From NCBI GenBank assembly GCA_016927675.1, contig JAFGMF010000071.1, forward strand, positions 1-11,327: a DNA stretch of 11,327 nucleotides. Reading direction: 5' to 3'. The notes under the pieces were generated by a model that saw only the letters and a list, made by a program, of their open reading frames with translations, ran no database searches and had not been told where the DNA came from. Origin of the DNA: Candidatus Cloacimonadota bacterium (GTDB taxonomy: Bacteria; Cloacimonadota; Cloacimonadia; Cloacimonadales; TCS61). This document shows, piece by piece, positions 6,850 through 11,327 of the stretch (the first letter of the stretch is position 1; every line of letters begins with the position of its first letter). The translations under genes and the position numbers were made by a program.

Positions 6850-6883
6850 AATATATTAATATATTGATTAACTTTATCAATAT
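6850..6883. promoter_or_regulatory. Overlapping dyad symmetries upstream of the DUF2089 gene, possible operator
   Basis: A perfect 16-bp palindrome occupies 6850-6865 (AATATATTAATATATT). Next to it, ATATTGAT (6861-6868) and ATCAATAT (6876-6883) form an inverted repeat with a 7-bp spacer. Both overlap the promoter candidate. The stretch is extremely AT-rich, so chance is a real alternative. Confidence 0.35.
6853..6880 (-). promoter_or_regulatory. Candidate promoter of the DUF2089 operon
   Basis: On the minus strand TTGATA (6875-6880) and TAATAT (6853-6858) are 16 bp apart, giving a start near 6846 and a leader of about 57 nt. A perfect TTGACA lies further down at 6833-6838 but has no acceptable -10 at 16-18 bp. 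A promoter must lie here because a terminator precedes it; the exact hexamers are uncertain. Confidence 0.35.
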
Positions 6884-6914
6884 TTTTGTCATTTTAATCG
6901 CATTATTTTAATAT

Positions 6915-6948
6915 AAAAAAAACAGGAAAGTTTTCACTTTCCTGTTTT
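6915..6948 (-). terminator. Intrinsic terminator of the lon operon
   Basis: A perfect 12-bp stem (6919-6930 with 6937-6948, core CAGGAAAG/CTTTCCTG) encloses a 6-nt loop. On the minus strand it runs into eight T residues (6915-6922). It lies 24 nt after the stop codon at 6973. The mirrored A/T tracts could also allow some termination on the plus strand, where no gene ends. Confidence 0.93.
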
Positions 6949-6972
6949 GAATATGTTTAATTTCAGATATTT

Positions 6973-8010
6973 CTATTTTCGTTGATATCCTTTTTTCTCC
7001 TTGAAGTCATCAGGGATTGAAAAGACATCTGCTCCGAGTTTATCCAGGGAAACGGAAACTGTTTCAACTCTGTAATTCATGACCTGCTTATAAGCAGCTT
7101 TCTGCTGGTCTGAACCGGAAACTTTATCTTCAACAGATTTAACCAGAGATTTTTTTAATCCGCCAAAACCGAGAGGTGATTTTTTCGGTTTCACTTCCGG
7201 GCTGTTTTCCAGATCTCTGGAGAAAAATGTGCCATCAATCAGAACCGGTCTGCCTTTTATTTTCTTAAGTTTTCCGTAATCAAAATCAGTGTCTGTTGAG
7301 CTTGATTCCTGATCCATTGACCTAAGAATATTGAGCCATTCCAGTCCGAGTAATTCTTGTGCGTTTTCATCATTCTGATCCATTCCAATTGATTTGACGA
7401 ATTCCCGATGATATTCGGCAATTTCCTTGTCGGCTTTTTCGAATTCGGCATTTTTGACAGTTGTTTTCACATCTACAAAAAGACTGTCTGTATGAATCTT
7501 TCCGGTTTCGATCTCTTCAGTTTCATAAATGTAGATAATATGATAACCTTGGGTTTCGAAAGAATTCAACGTTCCGGTTTTACCTTTGTCAATCACTTTT
7601 AATTCCTGACGCAGGACTTTACGGTTATGATCTGGTTCGGGGTCAGATTCTTCAATTTCATCCATATCGTCATCTTCATCTGCAGCGAATAAATCTTCCA
7701 GGGAAAGGCGGGTATACTCTTTTTTATCGTAATCAAGAGAGAATACTGCCTTTTCGTTGAGATTGATAATCTGGGCCTGCATCCCCTGCGGGAAAAATCC
7801 GGCGATAAGTTTACCCAGAAATCCTTCACCTTTAACACTGCTTACGCTTTTTTCGTTATGCAGCGATTTCTGCAGAAACTCATTTACGGTTGCTCTGTAT
7901 GTCCCGAATCGGGGAAAATATACTTCCACTTTTTTAGTGATCTGAACATCTGTATACAAACCTGAGGTAAGAAACAGAATGAATACCATCAATACAGATT
8001 TCTTAATCAT
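6973..8010 (-). CDS. Secreted protein of unknown function, DUF4412-like pattern
   Basis: This 345-residue protein starts with a signal peptide (MIKKS, then a hydrophobic core to about residue 18) without a lipobox, so it should be periplasmic or exported. The body resembles DUF4412-type secreted proteins: an early beta region with KAVFSLDYDKKEYTRLSLED (87-106), a central GYHIIYIYETEE...TGKIHTDSLFVDVKT section (155-183), and a closing LGADVFSIPDDFKEKK (325-340), much like the 'F.iP..yk' ending of that group. I would call this similarity suggestive rather than certain. A strongly acidic patch (107-128, about 14 Asp or Glu) interrupts the fold and a Lys-rich, probably disordered segment spans 270-300. 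The ATG overlaps the DUF4911-like stop as ATGA with a strong AAAGGAGG site, so it is the last gene of the lon operon. No catalytic motif is visible. Confidence 0.82.
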   Translation of the reverse strand: MIKKSVLMVFILFLTSGLYTDVQITKKVEVYFPRFGTYRATVNEFLQKSLHNEKSVSSVKGEGFLGKLIAGFFPQGMQAQIINLNEKAVFSLDYDKKEYTRLSLEDLFAADEDDDMDEIEESDPEPDHNRKVLRQELKVIDKGKTGTLNSFETQGYHIIYIYETEEIETGKIHTDSLFVDVKTTVKNAEFEKADKEIAEYHREFVKSIGMDQNDENAQELLGLEWLNILRSMDQESSSTDTDFDYGKLKKIKGRPVLIDGTFFSRDLENSPEVKPKKSPLGFGGLKKSLVKSVEDKVSGSDQQKAAYKQVMNYRVETVSVSLDKLGADVFSIPDDFKEKKGYQRK

Positions 8011-8273
8011 AAGATATCCTCCTTTAATTTTCTTGATAATCTATAATCCCAATTACTTAAAAAATCAAGAAGCTCTTTCACGGAATCTTGATAATCTGCC
8101 GGTATTTCGATCTGTAGCAGATTATCTTTATCCTTCCTGTTCGTATAATAGCACCAGCCTTCAAAACTTTCCAGAATATAGCCCACAAAAATCAGTTCTG
8201 AACTCGGAATGTAAAGATGATATCGTAATGATCCGTCTGATAATTCCATTCTATCCAGAATCTGAAAATTCAT
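8007..8273 (-). CDS. DUF4911-like small protein
   Basis: The 88-residue protein follows the DUF4911 pattern: an opening strand (RYHLYIPSSELIFVGYILES), the central FEGWCYYTNRKDK corresponding to the family's 'egl..vrt.d' turn, then LLQIEIPADYQDSVKELLDFL. It has no signal peptide or membrane segment and no metal or catalytic motif, so it is probably a small cytoplasmic ferredoxin-fold-like protein of unknown role. Its ATG shares a base with the lon stop (TAATG at 8271-8275) and its own stop overlaps the next gene as ATGA, so translation of all three is probably coupled. The opposite strand carries a long open frame here that I regard as a shadow, because this gene has the operon geometry. Confidence 0.78.
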   Translation of the reverse strand: MNFQILDRMELSDGSLRYHLYIPSSELIFVGYILESFEGWCYYTNRKDKDNLLQIEIPADYQDSVKELLDFLSNWDYRLSRKLKEDIL

Positions 8274-10630
8274 TATTCAGCTATCAATGCTTTGTCCAGC
8301 ACTTCGTCAACCGTATCAACAAGAATGATGTTCAATCCCTTTTTGATTTCCTGCGGAACTTCAACCAGATTGGAATCATTCTTTTTTGGTATGATGACAT
8401 TATAAATTCCGGCTCTTTTGGCAGCGATCAATTTTTCCGGCAAACCTCCGATCGGTAATACCTGTCCGGTTAAAGTTATTTCACCAGTCATGGCCAGATC
8501 ATGTCTGATCTTGTTTCCAGAAAGAATAGAAATTATCGCAGTAGCCATCGTTACACCTGCCGATGGACCATCTTTGGGAATAGCCCCTTCCGGGATGTGC
8601 AGATGGAGATCGGTGTTTTTATAAAAATCCTCTCTTATCCCGAATCTGACTGCATGTAATCTGGCATAACTGAAAGCTGCCTGTGCCGATTCCTGCATCA
8701 CTTCACCCAGTTGACCGGTTAATTTTAATTTGCCTTCACCTTTCATCTTGATCACTTCAATCTGAAGCGTCTCGCCGCCATATGCTGTCCAGGCAAGTCC
8801 TGTTACGATCCCCACCGCATCCTTTCTGTTCACTTCCGAATACAGATGCTTCGCAACTCCCAGGTATTTTTCCAGATCTTGAGGTCGAATAGTCAATTTT
8901 GATTTAGTTTTTCTTTCCACAACACCTTTAACGACTTTGCGTAAAATCTTGGCAATCTGTCTTTCCAGCTCTCGAACTCCCGCTTCGCGGGTATAAAGGC
9001 TTATGATCTTTTCAATGGTCGTCTGCTGATAATTAAGTTCTACCTTACCTTCCACATCGTGTTCAGTAATGACCTTTGGGATCAGATGTCTGAGTGCAAT
9101 CTGTGTTTTCTCGTAAGTTGTATAACCGGGAATATCGATCACCTCCATCCTGTCCAGAAGCGGCCGGGGAATGGAGGAAAGTGTGTTGGCGGTAGTAATG
9201 AATATAACCTGAGAAAGATCATAGCAGAAATCGAGATAATGATCACGAAAGCTGTTGTTCTGCTCCGGATCGAGAACTTCTAGCAGAGCAGAGGCAGGAT
9301 CTCCTCGAAAATCCATGCTCATTTTATCAATCTCGTCCATCATGATCAATGGATTTTTAGTACCTGCTTTTTTCAGGCTCTGGATAATTACTCCCGGCAA
9401 TGCTCCTACGTAAGTTCTGCGATGTCCTCTGATCTCAGCTTCATCTCGTACTCCGCCCAAAGAAAGTCGAACGAATTTCCGATCCATCGCTCTGGCTAAA
9501 GATTTTCCCAGAGATGTTTTACCTACGCCGGGTGGACCGACAAAGCAGAGGATCTGACCCTTGACTTTGCTTGCCAGTTTAACTACAGCCAGATACTCGA
9601 GGATTCTTTCTTTAACTTTCTGCAAACCGTAATGATCTTCTTCAAGGATATTTTCCGCATCTTTCAGAGTAAAATTTTTCAGGACAGGTTCATCCCAGGG
9701 AAGATCAAGGATCCAGGTTAAATATGAATGCACTACTGAATATTCGGGAGAAAAATTATTCAGCGTGCTGAGTTTTTTCAATTCTTCATCAGCTTTAATT
9801 CTTGCTTCAGGACTAAGTGGAGTGGCCTCGATCTTTTTCTTGAAATCCAGCAGGTCAGTCTTTTCTTCCCGGCTAATACCCAGTTCCTTGTTAATAGCTT
9901 TCAACTGTTCGGTGAGATAATATTCTCTCTGTAATTTATTCAGCTTATTCTTTACCGTACCATCAATTTTATTCTCCAGCCTGAGAATCTGAATCTCTTC
10001 ATTGGTCAGTTTGAAGATCTGATCTACTGACTGATAAAGGTCGTCAACTTCGAATAATTTCTGTTTCCTCCGGGTATCTATCTGCAGATTTGCCAAGGCA
10101 AAATAGAAAAACTCGTCCGGGCGTGAACTCTCATGCAGAGGTATCATAGCTTCTTCCGGAATGCTTTTATTAAGTTTCACATACTGAGTGAAAGCCTTGC
10201 GAAATGAGCGCGTAAGGGCTTCCAGCTCAAATTTATCACCAGTAATGGATTTATCTTTCCGAAATGCTCTGGCTTCCAGATAGTTCTTTGTCCGTCTGAA
10301 CTGCTCAATCTGTGTACGATGAACACCTTCGACTAACAGCCTTAAATTACCGTCTGGCAGTTTGAGCACTTGCAGAATATTACAAATTGTCCCCATTCGG
10401 TATAATTCTTTTGCCCGGGGATCTTCATCAAATTCAGTATTAAACTTCTGCCCAACGCAGATGATTCTTCTTTCCGACGTCAGAGCCGCTTCTGCGGCAT
10501 GAATGGAAGCAAACCTTCCTACCAGTAAGGGCGTGATCGTATTGGGAACTACAATTACATTTCTTAAAGGTATTACCGGAAATATTCCTTTATCTCTGGG
10601 CTTTGCTGGTTCTTTTACTTTTGTGCCCAT
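8273..10630 (-). CDS. lon: Lon protease (endopeptidase La)
   Basis: This is a full-length, 785-residue bacterial LonA, the cytoplasmic ATP-dependent protease that removes misfolded and regulatory proteins. The N-terminal LON substrate-binding domain covers about 16-215, starting FPVIPLRNVIVVPNT. A helical linker with LQREYYLTEQLKAINKELG follows (233-251). The AAA+ module has Walker A GPPGVGKT at 365-372, Walker B MMDEIDK with D432 and E433, and a likely arginine finger at R494 in LLDRME. The protease domain has the Ser-Lys dyad S690 (PKDGPSAG) and K733 (GGLPEKLIAAKRAG), 43 residues apart as in E. coli (S679/K722). No residue of the catalytic sets is missing. A GGAGG site precedes the ATG and a promoter candidate lies at 10655-10684. 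I see no CIRCE element, so heat-shock control by HrcA is not indicated. Confidence 0.98.
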   Translation of the reverse strand: MGTKVKEPAKPRDKGIFPVIPLRNVIVVPNTITPLLVGRFASIHAAEAALTSERRIICVGQKFNTEFDEDPRAKELYRMGTICNILQVLKLPDGNLRLLVEGVHRTQIEQFRRTKNYLEARAFRKDKSITGDKFELEALTRSFRKAFTQYVKLNKSIPEEAMIPLHESSRPDEFFYFALANLQIDTRRKQKLFEVDDLYQSVDQIFKLTNEEIQILRLENKIDGTVKNKLNKLQREYYLTEQLKAINKELGISREEKTDLLDFKKKIEATPLSPEARIKADEELKKLSTLNNFSPEYSVVHSYLTWILDLPWDEPVLKNFTLKDAENILEEDHYGLQKVKERILEYLAVVKLASKVKGQILCFVGPPGVGKTSLGKSLARAMDRKFVRLSLGGVRDEAEIRGHRRTYVGALPGVIIQSLKKAGTKNPLIMMDEIDKMSMDFRGDPASALLEVLDPEQNNSFRDHYLDFCYDLSQVIFITTANTLSSIPRPLLDRMEVIDIPGYTTYEKTQIALRHLIPKVITEHDVEGKVELNYQQTTIEKIISLYTREAGVRELERQIAKILRKVVKGVVERKTKSKLTIRPQDLEKYLGVAKHLYSEVNRKDAVGIVTGLAWTAYGGETLQIEVIKMKGEGKLKLTGQLGEVMQESAQAAFSYARLHAVRFGIREDFYKNTDLHLHIPEGAIPKDGPSAGVTMATAIISILSGNKIRHDLAMTGEITLTGQVLPIGGLPEKLIAAKRAGIYNVIIPKKNDSNLVEVPQEIKKGLNIILVDTVDEVLDKALIAE

Positions 10631-10654
10631 CTAACCTCCATCTTCTTAGATCAA

Positions 10655-10684
10655 ATTATAAAAAAAATACCCTTTTCTTATCAA
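10655..10684 (-). promoter_or_regulatory. Candidate sigma-70 promoter of lon
   Basis: On the minus strand TTGATA (10679-10684) and a perfect TATAAT (10655-10660) are 18 bp apart. Transcription would start near 10648, giving a leader of about 18 nt that contains the GGAGG site. Confidence 0.5.
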
Positions 10685-10734
10685 TTAAACAATTTCTTTT
10701 GTAAAAAAAATATTCACCTCTGTAGGGTCAATAA

Positions 10735-10845
10735 TTATTTAAATGGATAAAATTCCCATGAATAATCTTGATCACGATATTTATTATCATTCAATGCTTT
10801 TTCATTTCGACCTTCAAAAATCCTTATTCTCCAGGAAGGACTCAT
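10735..10845 (-). other. Gene-poor stretch with a 36-codon open frame of uncertain status
   Basis: Between the barrel gene and lon lie 304 bp without a clear gene. The minus strand here holds an ATG frame of 36 codons (MSPSWRIRIFEGRNEKALND, continuing to YSWEFYPFK and a stop at 10735), open back to a stop at 10864. Its composition is protein-like and its codons resemble those of the neighbours, but there is no ribosome site before the ATG and the plus strand is also open across it (from 10743, 44 codons). It may be a small gene, a relic, or part of an interspersed repeat. The rest of the gap holds the lon promoter and a T-rich terminator candidate. Confidence 0.25.
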
Positions 10846-10882
10846 TATCAAGGTTGATCTATATCATGATCCTGTAAGTTGT

Positions 10883-10907
10883 AAAAAAAAATTATCCGGT
10901 TATTTTT
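10883..10907 (-). terminator. Weak terminator candidate after the barrel gene
   Basis: On the minus strand AAAAAT and ATTTTT can pair around a CCGG-containing loop (10887-10907), and the T-run continues to 10883. The stem is only A-T pairs with a mismatch, so it is much weaker than the other two terminators. Its position about 28 nt after the stop at 10935 is its best support. Confidence 0.3.
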
Positions 10908-10934
10908 GCTAGTAGATGTTTACGACAGCTGAAT

Positions 10935-11327
10935 TCATCTTCGGGAATATTCAAATGCATCGAAATCATATCCGATATTCAGATAATAATACAGATCCAG
11001 ATCCTGATCACAGGCAACAGCAAAACGCAGTGGACCGATCAGGCTGTCGTAACCGATTTTAACGCCGAAACCATGGTATAAATTCTCTTCAGGAAGCCAG
11101 ACGTCACTATTCCCCAGATTCAAGACATTATATTGAAAATCAGCAAACAGTTTTTCCATAATTTTAAATCTAAATGCCAGAGTGTTGATTTTATAAATAG
11201 GCGCACTTCTTTCTCTTGAATATGCTCCGAGGAAGCTATCATAGCCACCGATATAAAATGGATCAAAATCAAGATCATATTTTCTGAAATAAGATCCATA
11301 TTCAAACTGATATTTGAGAGAAAGGAA
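10935..11327 (-). CDS. C-terminal end of an outer-membrane beta-barrel protein (patatin/BamA-type), 5' end outside the window
   Basis: A frame open from the right edge to a TGA at 10935 encodes 130 residues. Early on, FDPFYIGGYDSFLGAYSRER (21-40) matches the 'f.lGG..sl.Gy' strand-and-loop signature of Omp85/BamA-type barrels, including those attached to patatin-like phospholipases. The rest alternates hydrophobic and polar residues in amphipathic strands, with GFGVKIGYDSLIGPLRFAVA (86-105) corresponding to the 'G.G....tp.GP..l' element and YYYLNIGYDF (113-122) to the last strand. A short tail (DAFEYSRR) follows that strand, whereas many barrels end on an aromatic residue. Internal Met codons near 11159 and in another frame are not real starts. 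I cannot see the N-terminal part, so I cannot tell a patatin fusion from BamA, TamA or another Omp85 relative. Confidence 0.8.
   Translation of the reverse strand, partial: FLSLKYQFEYGSYFRKYDLDFDPFYIGGYDSFLGAYSRERSAPIYKINTLAFRFKIMEKLFADFQYNVLNLGNSDVWLPEENLYHGFGVKIGYDSLIGPLRFAVACDQDLDLYYYLNIGYDFDAFEYSRR

Noticed and set aside
7979..8458. A 159-codon open frame on the plus strand
   Set aside because: It runs antisense to the end of lon and the DUF4911-like gene, and shows no domain pattern or ribosome site.
10743..10877. A 44-codon plus-strand frame starting MDKIPMNN
   Set aside because: No ribosome site lies at a usable distance and every surrounding gene is on the other strand; its hydrophobic Leu/Ile-rich end looks like an antisense shadow.
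10631..10934. CIRCE or another heat-shock operator upstream of lon
   Set aside because: No TTAGCACTC/GAGTGCTAA-type inverted repeat is present in the gap.
11120..11305. A 61-codon minus-strand frame near the right edge
   Set aside because: It lies out of frame with the barrel gene, whose frame is open to the window edge and carries recognisable barrel motifs.

Overview
The window comes from a moderately AT-rich bacterium and every gene I can support lies on the minus strand. An Omp85-like barrel, a lipocalin lipoprotein and several signal-peptide proteins point to a diderm (two-membrane) cell. The gene mix would suit an uncultured lineage of the FCB or Cloacimonadota type, but that placement is a guess from protein flavour, not something the window proves. 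There are no rRNA or tRNA genes, CRISPR arrays, insertion sequences or phage genes. It reads as ordinary chromosome packed into tight operons, with four ATGA overlaps and one TAATG overlap.

In the direction of transcription (right to left) there are four units. (1) 10935-11327: the C-terminal end of an outer-membrane beta-barrel protein, probably of the patatin/BamA type, entering from beyond the right edge. A 304-bp gap follows, holding a weak terminator candidate, a 36-codon frame of uncertain status and the likely lon promoter. (2) 6973-10630: lon protease, then a small DUF4911-like protein, then a secreted protein of unknown function, closed by a strong intrinsic terminator at 6915-6948. 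(3) 4723-6789: a three-gene cassette made of a DUF2089 zinc-ribbon/helix-turn-helix protein, a DUF4097 beta-repeat protein and a small SHOCT-like protein. All three carry the same short helical 'GKI[TN]' hairpin. Dyad symmetry sits in the upstream promoter region and an intrinsic terminator closes the unit at 4664-4691. (4) 1-4503: a probable five-gene operon of a GPx-family peroxidase, a Blc-type lipocalin, a fusion of a FakA-like kinase with a DegV/FakB fatty-acid-binding domain, a periplasmic protein of unknown function, and a DUF523 (TudS-like)-DUF1722 (YbgA-like) protein running off the left edge.

Two regions deserve most attention. The kinase-DegV fusion joins what is a two-protein fatty acid kinase in Firmicutes into one chain, and its neighbours are a peroxide-reducing enzyme and a lipid-binding lipocalin, so the operon may handle damaged or scavenged membrane lipids (inference). 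The DUF2089-DUF4097-SHOCT cassette looks like a self-contained regulatory or envelope-sensing module. Its middle protein has a strikingly regular 18-residue repeat.
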